Below, piece by piece: positions 1 through 7,694 of a DNA stretch of 34,922 nucleotides (within the stretch, counting starts at the first letter, position 1; the number at the start of each line of letters is the position of its first letter). Both the position numbers and the translations under genes were made by a program. The notes under the pieces were generated by a model. It was not told the origin of the DNA, searched no databases, and saw nothing but the letters and a program-made list of their open reading frames with translations. This DNA comes from Campylobacter sp. (GTDB lineage: Bacteria; Campylobacterota; Campylobacteria; Campylobacterales; Campylobacteraceae): the NCBI RefSeq assembly GCF_020024835.1, contig NZ_JAHHTD010000011.1, positions 1-34,922 of the forward strand, read 5' to 3'.

Positions 1-66
1 CGATAAAATATTTAATAAAATATTTAAGTATAAATTAACAAGGAATATATTTGCTGTTTTAATCAA
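1..66 (-). CDS. N-terminal fragment of a small hydrophobic protein, cut by the left edge
   Basis: A TTG codon at 66-64 follows an AAAGGA Shine-Dalgarno at about 72-77 with 5 bases between. The frame stays open for 22 codons to the window edge and begins MIKTANIFLVNLYLNILLNI, a hydrophobic stretch that suggests a membrane or exported protein. No ATG lies in this frame. It points the same way as dnaX, about 170 bases downstream of it. I do not recognise the protein. AT-rich DNA can give hydrophobic open frames by chance, so the ribosome binding site is the main support. Confidence 0.35.
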   Translation of the reverse strand, partial: MIKTANIFLVNLYLNILLNILS

Positions 67-233
67 ATTTATCCTTTAAGAATATGACAAATTTATCATT
101 GCAAGTGAAGATTTTAATTTTTATTGATAATATGCGTGTAATATCATAAATATTTATTTTAAATTTTTAAATATGATAAGAATAAGCAGAATATTAGTTT
201 TTGTCTAAAAGAATAAAGGCTTGATTATTAGGA

Positions 234-1769
234 TTAATTTAAAAATTTTGGAGAACCAAAGAGTTTATCAAGAGCTTCTTTGGTCTCGTCTTTTTGATTA
301 TATTTTTTTGCATCTTTTTTTAAGTTTTCGAAATGTTCATTTAAATTTGATTGTTTTTTTGTTTCTTGTATATGATGAGATTTAAATATATCTTGTAATT
401 TTTCAGTTTGTGTGATATCAGTTTTTTGAATTTTAATTTGTGAATTTTCACCGAGAATTTCATAAAGTAAAGTTTTTATAAGTTTAAAACCATTGTTTAA
501 TATGACTCTATCTTCATTTTGAGCATTAGAACTTATACTAAGTATATTGTTTTCAAAAGAAATAAATTTAGTAGTTTTCTTAAAAATTTCAGCAAGTTCA
601 TAATCTCTTTTGTAGATACCTTGAAGTAATTTTTCATAAGCGTTTAATTTGTCTTCTTTAATAGGTAAAGGTGCGATTTGTTTTTCAATATTTGAATTCG
701 AAGTATTTATAGGCTTATCTTCTTTGATTTTTAAAACTTCATCTATACTTTTTAAATGAGTTGCTTCTACTAACATAAATGTCATTACACAAAGTATAAA
801 ACTATCATTATCACTTGAATTTAGCATTGTTTTAGCACGAGCAAGTATCCTAAAAAATCTTTCGTATATTAAAATAGAAAAAAGGTTATTTTTAGCAAAA
901 AAAGCTTCTTTTAAAAAAAAAATCATTTCATCTATAATATTATTTGCTTCATAATCTTCAAATTCTTTTAAAAAATCAAAAATTTTATCTTTATCATTAG
1001 CTAAAATAGCTTGATAAAATTCTTCGATCTTATTTGGATTTAAAAAACCTAGCATAGTAGTGATTTGATTAGTTTGTATATTATTTTGACAATATACAAT
1101 AGCTTGATCAAGTAAGGTTAAAGTATCTCTTAATGAACCATTTCCACTTCTAGTAATTAATTTTAAAGCCTCTTTTTCATAACTAACTTGTTCTTGTTTT
1201 AATATCCATTCTAAGTGATTTAAAATCTCATGTTGAGAAATTTGTTTAAATCTAAAATGCTGTGTTCTTGATAAAACTGTTGCTGGTAATTTTAGCGGAT
1301 CTGTTGTTGCAAGTATAAATTTAACATAGCTTGGAGGTTCTTCTAATGTTTTTAATAAAGCATTTGCAGCCTGTGGCGTGAGCATATGCACTTCATCAAT
1401 AATAAAAATTTTAAATCTTGCTAAAGATGGAGCATATTTTACTTGTTCGATGAGTTCTTGTATATCTTCTAAACTTCTATGACTTGCCGCATCCATTTCT
1501 ATAATATCTATATTAGTGCCATTTAAAGAAGAGACGCATTGAGAGCATTTTCCACAAGGATTTGCACTAGGACCTTTTTCACATACTAAGGCTCGAGAAA
1601 AAATTCTAGCACTTGAGGTCTTTCCGCTTCCTCTAAGCCCTGAAAATAGATAAGCGTGTGCTAAGCGATTATTTTCTAGAGCATATTTTAAACTAATAGA
1701 AACAGTATCTTGTCCTACTAATTCATTAAAATTCGTAGGTCTATATTTTATAGCTAAAGCTTGGAGCAT
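234..1769 (-). CDS. dnaX: DNA polymerase III subunit gamma/tau (clamp loader ATPase)
   Basis: This is the AAA+ motor of the clamp loader, which opens the beta sliding clamp and loads it on primed DNA. Visible features are the N-terminal LAIKYRP start typical of DnaX, a Walker A motif GLRGSGKTS near residue 45, a zinc-binding cysteine cluster (CGKCSQC and an earlier Cys, about residues 63-79), a Walker B IIDEVHML near 123, and the sensor LATTDPLKLP. At 511 residues it is shorter than E. coli tau (about 640), and its C-terminal third is low-complexity and lysine-rich. It starts 2 bases after the rho stop with no good Shine-Dalgarno of its own, so translation is probably coupled to rho. A run of ten T on the coding strand (913-922) spans codons 283-286. 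Confidence 0.97.
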   Translation of the reverse strand: MLQALAIKYRPTNFNELVGQDTVSISLKYALENNRLAHAYLFSGLRGSGKTSSARIFSRALVCEKGPSANPCGKCSQCVSSLNGTNIDIIEMDAASHRSLEDIQELIEQVKYAPSLARFKIFIIDEVHMLTPQAANALLKTLEEPPSYVKFILATTDPLKLPATVLSRTQHFRFKQISQHEILNHLEWILKQEQVSYEKEALKLITRSGNGSLRDTLTLLDQAIVYCQNNIQTNQITTMLGFLNPNKIEEFYQAILANDKDKIFDFLKEFEDYEANNIIDEMIFFLKEAFFAKNNLFSILIYERFFRILARAKTMLNSSDNDSFILCVMTFMLVEATHLKSIDEVLKIKEDKPINTSNSNIEKQIAPLPIKEDKLNAYEKLLQGIYKRDYELAEIFKKTTKFISFENNILSISSNAQNEDRVILNNGFKLIKTLLYEILGENSQIKIQKTDITQTEKLQDIFKSHHIQETKKQSNLNEHFENLKKDAKKYNQKDETKEALDKLFGSPKFLN

Positions 1770-1771
1770 AA

Positions 1772-3070
1772 TTACTCATTCATAATAGATAATAATTCTT
1801 CATTACTTTTTGTTTTTAACATTTTTGAATATAAAAATTTTAGTGCTTCTATATCGTCCATTTGCGATATAGCTGATCTTATAGCCCAAATTTTTTGTAA
1901 TTTTTCTACACCTTGAAGTAATTCTTCTTTTCTCGTTCCTGACTTGATAATATTAATTGCAGGATAGATTCTCCTATCTGAAATATTTCTATCTAAGACG
2001 ATTTCACTATTTCCTGTGCCTTTAAATTCCTCAAATATTACTTCATCCATTCTTGAACCTGTTTCTATCAATGCTGTTGCTATGATAGTTAAAGAACCTC
2101 CATTTTCTATATTTCTTGCTGCACCAAAAAATCTTTTAGGTTTATGGAGTGCATTAGCATCAACACCACCGCTTAAAACTTTTCCGCTACTTGGTGTTGC
2201 AGTGTTATAAGCTCTTGCAAGTCTTGTGATTGAATCAAGCAGTATGATTACATCTTTACCAGTTTCTACCATTCTTTTAGCTTTTTCAATAACAAGCTCG
2301 GCTACTCGAACATGATTGTAAGCGGGCAAATCAAAAGTAGAGCTAAAAACTTCTCCTTTAACACATCTTTGCATATCAGTTACTTCCTCAGGTCTTTCAT
2401 CTACTAACAATACTATTAAATGAGCTTCTGGATGGTTTTTTGCAATGGCTGCTGCTAACTCTTTCATAAGTTCAGTTTTACCTGTTCTTGGAGGGGCAAC
2501 TATTAATCCTCTTTGGCCTTTTCCAATGGGTGAAAAAAGATCAAGCATTCTTCCAGTTAATTTTAAAGGATCATATTCTAATTTTATTTTTTCTGTTGGA
2601 AATATAGGTGTAAGATTGTCAAATAAAGGTCTTTCTCTTGCTTCTTTTAAAGGGAGATAGTTGATTGCTTCTATTTTTAGTAAAGCATAATATTTTTCTT
2701 GATCTTTTGGTTCTCTTACTTGCCCTGTTACAATATCTCCGACACGTAGAGCAAATTTTCGAATTTGTGAATTTGATACATAAGCATCATTTACGCTATC
2801 ACTTAAATTTGAATCCATTCCTCTTAAAAATCCATAACCTTCTGAAGAAATTTCTAAAATTCCTGTAAAGAGTATGAAGCCACCTTTTTTTGTTTGAGCT
2901 TTTAAGATTTCAAATATAAGATCTTGCCTACGAAATTCTCTAGGGTTTTCTATTTCGGCTTCGTTGGCTATTTTGATAAGATTTTCTAGATCGAGTAGTT
3001 TTAAATCCTCTATTTTATAACCTTCAACTGGAATGTGAGTTCTTTGATGTTGTTTTCTTTCTTTTTCCAT
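1772..3070 (-). CDS. rho: Transcription termination factor Rho
   Basis: Rho is a hexameric RNA-dependent ATPase that ends transcription at Rho-dependent sites. The 432-residue protein has the N-terminal helical region, a cold-shock-like RNA-binding domain with the RNP motif GYGFLR near residue 79, a Walker A motif PPRTGKTE near residue 193, LLVDERPEEVTDM, and the Q-loop and R-loop region SGGVDANALHKPKRFFGAAR near residue 300. Length and motifs are standard. The ATG follows GAGGATAT, a good ribosome binding site. A likely -10 box lies at 3159-3164, giving an untranslated leader of roughly 80 bases. dnaX follows after 2 bases, so the two probably share a transcript. Confidence 0.98.
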   Translation of the reverse strand: MEKERKQHQRTHIPVEGYKIEDLKLLDLENLIKIANEAEIENPREFRRQDLIFEILKAQTKKGGFILFTGILEISSEGYGFLRGMDSNLSDSVNDAYVSNSQIRKFALRVGDIVTGQVREPKDQEKYYALLKIEAINYLPLKEARERPLFDNLTPIFPTEKIKLEYDPLKLTGRMLDLFSPIGKGQRGLIVAPPRTGKTELMKELAAAIAKNHPEAHLIVLLVDERPEEVTDMQRCVKGEVFSSTFDLPAYNHVRVAELVIEKAKRMVETGKDVIILLDSITRLARAYNTATPSSGKVLSGGVDANALHKPKRFFGAARNIENGGSLTIIATALIETGSRMDEVIFEEFKGTGNSEIVLDRNISDRRIYPAINIIKSGTRKEELLQGVEKLQKIWAIRSAISQMDDIEALKFLYSKMLKTKSNEELLSIMNE

Positions 3071-3158
3071 ATATCCTCATAAATGTAGAAAATGTAGTAT
3101 TTAATAACGTAATATTAAGATTTTATTAAAAAAAATACTTTTTTGTCAAATTTCTAAA

Positions 3159-3164
3159 ATTATA
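3159..3164 (-). promoter_or_regulatory. Probable -10 box of the rho-dnaX transcript
   Basis: A perfect TATAAT on the minus strand sits in the divergent gap between rho and ccoI, about 90 bases before the rho start codon. A T-rich upstream region without a clear -35 box fits sigma70 promoters in Campylobacter. The start site is not proven from sequence alone. Confidence 0.5.
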
Positions 3165-3214
3165 TTCTATATTTGTAAATATATTTTAAAAGTTTTGATA
3201 CTTATAAAAAATGT

Positions 3215-3220
3215 TAAAAT
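3215..3220 (+). promoter_or_regulatory. Possible -10 box of the ccoI-ccoS transcript
   Basis: The hexamer TAAAAT, about 30 bases before the ccoI start and preceded by A/T runs, is the best -10 candidate in the divergent gap. It differs from TATAAT at one position. The call is tentative because the whole region is very AT-rich. Confidence 0.35.
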
Positions 3221-3250
3221 ATTCTTTAAGATATTTATGTTGAAAGATAT

Positions 3251-5602
3251 ATGATGAGATGCAAACATTGTCGCTTAGATTTTAAACAAGAACAGATGAT
3301 AAAATTTAATGATAATTATTTTTGTTGCAATGGGTGTCAAAGTGTATATAAAATTTTGTATGATAGTGGTTTAGAAGAATTTTATGATAAGCTTGGAAAT
3401 CAAACTTTAAATCCTATTAAGCTTAAATATGAACATAAAGATTATCAAAAATATATCACAAAAACAAAAGATGATTTGAGTGAAATTTTTTTACTCATAG
3501 AGGATATTCATTGTGCTGCTTGTATTTGGTTAAATGAAAAAATTTTAATTAGAAATGATGGTGTGGTAGAAGTTGATATAAATTCAATCACGTATAAAGC
3601 AAGAATTGTATTTGATGAAAATATTATTTCTTTAGAAAAAATAATTCAATGTATAGAATGCATAGGTTATAAAGTTAATATTTATTGTCCTACTAAAGTT
3701 GAAGAAAAAGCTATACAGACAAAAAGAGAATTTTATGCAAAATTGATTGTTTCTATTGCTTGTGTAATGAATATTATGTGGATTTCTGTTGCTAAATATG
3801 CAGGTTTTTTTAGTGGTATGGAGAAAGAAACTAAGGATATATTGCATTTTGCTGAATTTTTACTTTGCACTCCGGTTCTTTTTTATACAGGATCTGTTTT
3901 TTATAAAAGTGCTTATTATGCGTTGAAAATTAAAAGTATCAATATGGATACCTTAGTAATTATTGGTGCAAATTTAGCTTATATTTATTCTATATGGGCT
4001 ATGTTTTCAAGAAATGCACAGGTATATTTTGATTCTGTTGCTATGATAATTTGTTTTGTATTTATTGGTAAGTATTTAGAGATTTTAAGTAAAAAAAGAG
4101 CCATTGATGCTTTGGATCATTTAAGGTCTTTTTTATCAACACAAGTTAGAGTTTTAAAAGATAAGGAATTTCAAAATTATAATGTTGAAGATGTAAAAAT
4201 TGGAGATATCATTGAGCTTAAAGAAGGGGATAAAATTTTAATTGATGGTGTGTGTATAAGTGGCAATGCAAGCTTGGATATTTCCAGTTTGAGTGGAGAA
4301 AGTGCTCCAAAAGACGTTCAAAAAAATGATGAAATATATTCAGCTTCTTTAGTATTGAGTGGGACTATTTTATATGAGTGCAAAACTTTATATCAAGATT
4401 CAAAATTAGCAAGAATTATATCACTGCTTGAAAATTCAAGTTCAAAAAAGGCAAAAATAGAAAAAATCATAGGGCAAATCAGTAAATATTTTTCTCCTAT
4501 TATATTATTTTTTGCATTATTATGTTTTTTATATACTTTTTTTATATTAAATCTTAATTTTGAAGAAGCTATGATAAGAATGGTGTCTGTATTGATAATA
4601 GCTTGTCCGTGCGCTTTAGCTCTTGCAACCCCAGTTAGTTCTTTAGCAGCTATAAATACTGCTTTAAAAGAAAAAATTTTATTTAAAGAAACTGGAGTTG
4701 TGGAGGATCTTAGTAAATGCAATGTTGTGGTATTTGATAAAACAGGAGTTTTAACAAAATCAAATTTAGAAGTTATAAATTTTTTTTATGATGATAAATT
4801 AGATAAAAATGAGTTAATAAATTTTTTATATTTGACAAATCATCCTATAGCAAAAAGTATTTTAAGTTTTTTAAGAAACGATGTTTATAAAAGACTTGAA
4901 TTTGAAAAAATTCAAAATATTCAAGCAAGGGGCTATAAAGCTTATTTAAATCAAGATGAATTTATAGGTGGAAATGAGAAATTTTTAAAAGAAAACAATG
5001 TAAAAGTTAAATCATTTAACTGCACTCATTTTATTTTTGCCAAAAATGGCAGTGTTTTAGCTATTTTTGAGCTTGAAAACAATATAAGAAATGATGCCAA
5101 AGAACTTATAAATTTTTTAAAAGAACAAAAATTTAAAATCCATATGCTAACAGGAGATAACGAATTTGCTGCTAAAAAAGTCGCTTCTATTTTAGGTATA
5201 AATCAATTTCAACATTCTTGTATGCCTGAGGATAAGCTAAATTATATCTTAAATATGAATTTAAAAAATAAGGTTTTGATGGTTGGAGATGGAGTAAATG
5301 ATGCATTAGCACTTTCTCATGCAGCAGTTGGAATTTCATTAAAGGAAGGATCGGCTTTGGCAATTGAAAATAGTGATATTATTTTACTTAAAAATGATTT
5401 GAAAAGTTTAGAAAGAAGTATTGTTATTGCAAAAAAAACTTATAAAATCATTAAACAGAATTTAGCATTTTCATTGTGTTATAATATTTGCACTATACCG
5501 CTTGCATTTTTAGGTTTGATTAATCCGCTTGTAGCAGCTTTATCAATGTCTTTTAGTAGTTTGATTGTGATTTTAAATGCTTTAAGGATTAAAAATGAAT
5601 AG
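3251..5602 (+). CDS. ccoI: Cation-transporting P1B-type ATPase CcoI (FixI type), copper supply to cbb3 oxidase
   Basis: This is a 783-residue heavy-metal P-type ATPase of the FixI/CcoI type, which handles copper for assembly of cbb3 cytochrome c oxidase. The N-terminus has the Cys-rich CKHC...CCNGC domain typical of CcoI. A heavy-metal-associated domain follows with CAAC (Cys88, Cys91). Later come several membrane segments, LSGES in the actuator domain, the transport motif CPC (452-454), the phosphorylation site Asp496, MLTGDN and GDGVNDALAL. The phosphorylation motif reads DKTGVLT rather than DKTGTLT, with Val500 from a GTT codon. Two ATGs in tandem (3251, 3254) follow a weak GAAAG, so the start could be either. 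It overlaps ccoS by 8 bases, and that pairing is what separates CcoI from a plain copper exporter such as CopA. Confidence 0.9.
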   Translation: MMRCKHCRLDFKQEQMIKFNDNYFCCNGCQSVYKILYDSGLEEFYDKLGNQTLNPIKLKYEHKDYQKYITKTKDDLSEIFLLIEDIHCAACIWLNEKILIRNDGVVEVDINSITYKARIVFDENIISLEKIIQCIECIGYKVNIYCPTKVEEKAIQTKREFYAKLIVSIACVMNIMWISVAKYAGFFSGMEKETKDILHFAEFLLCTPVLFYTGSVFYKSAYYALKIKSINMDTLVIIGANLAYIYSIWAMFSRNAQVYFDSVAMIICFVFIGKYLEILSKKRAIDALDHLRSFLSTQVRVLKDKEFQNYNVEDVKIGDIIELKEGDKILIDGVCISGNASLDISSLSGESAPKDVQKNDEIYSASLVLSGTILYECKTLYQDSKLARIISLLENSSSKKAKIEKIIGQISKYFSPIILFFALLCFLYTFFILNLNFEEAMIRMVSVLIIACPCALALATPVSSLAAINTALKEKILFKETGVVEDLSKCNVVVFDKTGVLTKSNLEVINFFYDDKLDKNELINFLYLTNHPIAKSILSFLRNDVYKRLEFEKIQNIQARGYKAYLNQDEFIGGNEKFLKENNVKVKSFNCTHFIFAKNGSVLAIFELENNIRNDAKELINFLKEQKFKIHMLTGDNEFAAKKVASILGINQFQHSCMPEDKLNYILNMNLKNKVLMVGDGVNDALALSHAAVGISLKEGSALAIENSDIILLKNDLKSLERSIVIAKKTYKIIKQNLAFSLCYNICTIPLAFLGLINPLVAALSMSFSSLIVILNALRIKNE

Positions 5603-5810
5603 TGTTTTAATGATGATGATAGGTGTATCTTTGTTTGTTTTATTTTTAGCAATTTGTGCTTTGTTATGGGGTATAAAAAATAAGCAATTTGACGATGATT
5701 ATAAATTTATAATATTAAATGATAGTGAAGAAACACTAAAAGATGCAATCATTCTAGAGAAAAGAAAAAAGGACATTTTAGAAGATAAAAAAAATCAAAA
5801 ACAGCCCTAA
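5595..5810 (+). CDS. ccoS: cbb3-type cytochrome oxidase assembly protein CcoS
   Basis: CcoS is a small membrane protein needed to insert cofactors during cbb3 oxidase assembly. The 71-residue product has one N-terminal membrane segment (about residues 5-26, ending ALLWGIKNKQFDD), which is the family pattern of a helix followed by a Trp-Gly and an acidic FDD turn. The tail is short, charged and lysine-rich. The ORF starts inside the end of ccoI, so the two are translationally coupled. Its stop codon lies in the loop of a terminator hairpin. Confidence 0.87.
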   Translation: MNSVLMMMIGVSLFVLFLAICALLWGIKNKQFDDDYKFIILNDSEETLKDAIILEKRKKDILEDKKNQKQP

Positions 5811-5819
5811 GGCTGTTTT
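5798..5819. terminator. Bidirectional intrinsic terminator between ccoS and cytochrome c553
   Basis: A perfect 9-bp stem (AAAACAGCC at 5798-5806 with GGCTGTTTT at 5811-5819) encloses a 4-base loop CTAA. The right arm ends in TTTT followed by AATTATTTT. The minus-strand reading ends in TTTT followed by more T-rich sequence. It therefore fits termination of ccoS rightward and of the cytochrome gene leftward. The ccoS stop codon occupies loop bases 5808-5810. Confidence 0.85.
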
Positions 5820-5821
5820 AA

Positions 5822-6124
5822 TTATTTTAGAGTTTCAATATATGCTTCAATAGCTTTGAAATCATCTTCTGTTAAACCTTTAAGGTTTATTTTCATAATA
5901 GCACCTTGACCATAAGCATTTCTCTTGCCTTCTGAATATTCTTTCATATATTTCAATCTTTCAGCACTTGATAAAGAATTTAGTGCAGGAACTTTGTTAA
6001 GATACATTTTTTCTGCTTTTGCACCATGACAAGCTGCGCATTTTTTATACAACGCGGCACCATCTGCTGCATAAGTAGAAACCCCAAGACATGCTAATAC
6101 TGATAAAGTAACTAATTTTTTCAT
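5822..6124 (-). CDS. Periplasmic monohaem cytochrome c553
   Basis: This is a class I c-type cytochrome of 100 residues that carries electrons in the periplasm, probably from the bc1 complex to cbb3 oxidase. A Sec signal peptide (MKKLVTLSVLACLGVSTYA) precedes the mature protein. The haem-binding motif CAACH follows at about residues 32-36, and a methionine near MKINLKGL could be the distal ligand. A strong Shine-Dalgarno AAGGAG (plus-strand CTCCTT at 6132-6137) precedes the ATG, suggesting high expression. Its place next to the cbb3 maturation genes supports the role. Confidence 0.92.
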   Translation of the reverse strand: MKKLVTLSVLACLGVSTYAADGAALYKKCAACHGAKAEKMYLNKVPALNSLSSAERLKYMKEYSEGKRNAYGQGAIMKINLKGLTEDDFKAIEAYIETLK

Positions 6125-6153
6125 TTTAAGACTCCTTAAATAAAATACTCATA

Positions 6154-6159
6154 ATTATA
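6154..6159 (-). promoter_or_regulatory. Probable -10 box of the cytochrome c553 gene
   Basis: A perfect TATAAT on the minus strand lies about 30 bases before the cytochrome start codon, with the AAGGAG ribosome binding site between. Spacing is normal for a short-leader transcript. Confidence 0.6.
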
Positions 6160-6212
6160 AACTTTTTTCATTTAATAATCTTTAAATTATAAAAATCTTA
6201 GTAAAAATACAT

Positions 6213-6218
6213 TATAAT
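6213..6218 (+). promoter_or_regulatory. Probable -10 box placing the transcript start at the gmhB start codon
   Basis: A perfect TATAAT ends 7 bases before the gmhB ATG at 6226. A normal -10 to +1 distance puts the first transcribed base at or within a base or two of that ATG. No Shine-Dalgarno is present between them (only TTTTATT), which agrees with a leaderless mRNA. Confidence 0.6.
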
Positions 6219-6225
6219 TTTTATT

Positions 6226-6741
6226 ATGAAAAAACAAGCGTTATTTTTAGATAGAGATGGTGTCATCAATATAGATAAAAAATATGTTCATAAAATTGAG
6301 GATTTTGAATTTTGTGAGGGAATTTTTGAGCTTTGTGAATATTTTTTATCAAAAGATTATTTAATTTGTGTAGTAACTAATCAATCAGGCATAGCAAGAG
6401 GATATTATACAGAAGAAGATTTTGAGATTTTAAGTATTTATATGATGAATGAATTTTTAAAAAAAGGTATTAAGATAGAAAAAATTTATCATTGTCCTCA
6501 TTTAGATAATTGTGAATGTCGTAAGCCAAAACCAGCAATGCTTTTAAAAGCTAAAGAGGAATTTGGTATTGATATGAGTAAATCTTTTTTTATTGGAGAC
6601 AATCTAAGTGATATGGAAGCAGGTGTTAATGCAAATATAAAAAATCTTTTTTTAATTAATGAAAAATATACGAGCAATAAAAAATTTAAAGTTTTTGATA
6701 ATTTAAATGCATTGTTAAAATATCTAAAGGAAATAAAATGA
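6226..6741 (+). CDS. gmhB: D-glycero-beta-D-manno-heptose-1,7-bisphosphate 7-phosphatase
   Basis: GmhB removes the 7-phosphate from heptose 1,7-bisphosphate in ADP-heptose synthesis for the LOS inner core. The 171-residue HAD-superfamily protein starts with the catalytic loop LDRDGVIN (residues 8-15), then VVTNQSGIARGYY, the zinc-site sequence CPHLDNCECRKPKP near residue 90, and FIGDNLSDMEAG. These are the GmhB hallmarks. Its stop overlaps the hldD start (ATGA), so the genes form an operon. There is no ribosome binding site, and the -10 box sits directly upstream, so the mRNA is probably leaderless. Confidence 0.93.
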   Translation: MKKQALFLDRDGVINIDKKYVHKIEDFEFCEGIFELCEYFLSKDYLICVVTNQSGIARGYYTEEDFEILSIYMMNEFLKKGIKIEKIYHCPHLDNCECRKPKPAMLLKAKEEFGIDMSKSFFIGDNLSDMEAGVNANIKNLFLINEKYTSNKKFKVFDNLNALLKYLKEIK

Positions 6742-7694
6742 AAGTGGTGATTACAGGTGGTGCAGGTTTTATAGGTTCAGCACTTGCTTTGAAACTTCAA
6801 GAGCAAAATCATGAAATTTTAATTATTGATAAGATGCGTTCTAATGCTAAATTCGAAAATGGAAATTTGGAAAGTTTTGGGCATTTTAAGAATTTACTTG
6901 ATTTTAAGGGTGAGCTTTATGTGGGAGATATTAATGATTATCAAACATTTGAGCTTATTAGAGATTTCAAACCTGAAGTTATTTTTCATAAGGCTGCTAT
7001 TTCTGACACCACGGTTTATGATCAGACTAAAGTTTTAGCAACTAATCTCAATACTTTTAAACAATTTATACAATTATCTTTAAAATTAAATGCAAAATTA
7101 ATTTATGCAAGTTCAGCTTCTGTTTATGGTGATGCTTTAAGTCCGCAGATAGTTGGAAAAGGAGAAAATCCTAAGAATCCTTATGCTTTTTCAAAATTAA
7201 TGATGGATAATCTTGCACAAAAGTATTTTGATAAAATGCATATAGTAGGACTTAGATATTTTAATGTTTATGGCAAGGGTGAGTATTATAAAAATACTAC
7301 CGCATCGATGGTTTTGCAATTTGGTTTGCAAATTTTGTCAAATAAAAATCCTCGTTTATTTAAAGGAAGTGATAAAATATATCGTGATTTTGTTTATATA
7401 AAAGATGTAATAAATGCTAATTTATGTTCTTTAAATGCTAAAAGTGGTGTTTATAATGTTGCTACTTCAGTGCCAAGAACTTTCCAAGATATAGTTGATA
7501 TTTTACAAGTTAAACTCTGCACAAATTTAACGTGTGAGTATATTGAAAATCCATATTCTAAAGCATATCAATTTCATACTCAAGCACAGCTTAATGAAGA
7601 TTTTGCCTATAAACCTCAATTTAGCTTAGAAAATGGAATCGAAGACTATTTACCCGAGATTAAAAGAATTTTTGAAAAGGAAATAAATGCTTGA
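6738..7694 (+). CDS. hldD: ADP-L-glycero-D-manno-heptose-6-epimerase
   Basis: HldD is an NAD(P)-dependent short-chain epimerase that turns ADP-D-glycero- into ADP-L-glycero-D-manno-heptose, the last step before heptosyl transfer in LOS. The 318-residue protein has the Rossmann motif GGAGFIGSA at residues 7-15, the active-site Ser/Tyr/Lys signature (SSASVYG, then YAFSK), and LRYFNVYG, typical of the family. It overlaps gmhB by 4 bases and hldE by 8, consistent with coupled translation. An AAGG sequence just before the ATG serves as ribosome binding site. Confidence 0.95.
   Translation: MKVVITGGAGFIGSALALKLQEQNHEILIIDKMRSNAKFENGNLESFGHFKNLLDFKGELYVGDINDYQTFELIRDFKPEVIFHKAAISDTTVYDQTKVLATNLNTFKQFIQLSLKLNAKLIYASSASVYGDALSPQIVGKGENPKNPYAFSKLMMDNLAQKYFDKMHIVGLRYFNVYGKGEYYKNTTASMVLQFGLQILSNKNPRLFKGSDKIYRDFVYIKDVINANLCSLNAKSGVYNVATSVPRTFQDIVDILQVKLCTNLTCEYIENPYSKAYQFHTQAQLNEDFAYKPQFSLENGIEDYLPEIKRIFEKEINA

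Noticed and set aside
67..233. Possible gene or RNA in the gap after dnaX
   Set aside because: Stops occur in all frames, there is no stable hairpin with a U tract, and composition is plain AT-rich. The short repeated CAAATTTATC (64-73 and 89-98) seems to be chance.
3632..3847. 71-codon minus-strand frame in ccoI
   Set aside because: It is antisense to the HMA linker and first membrane helices. Its Phe/Asn/Ile-rich product is what A/T-rich complement gives.
4393..4722. 109-codon open frame antisense to ccoI
   Set aside because: It lies wholly inside the strongly supported P-type ATPase gene over its conserved CPC region, and its product shows no family feature. Such antisense frames are common in AT-rich genes.
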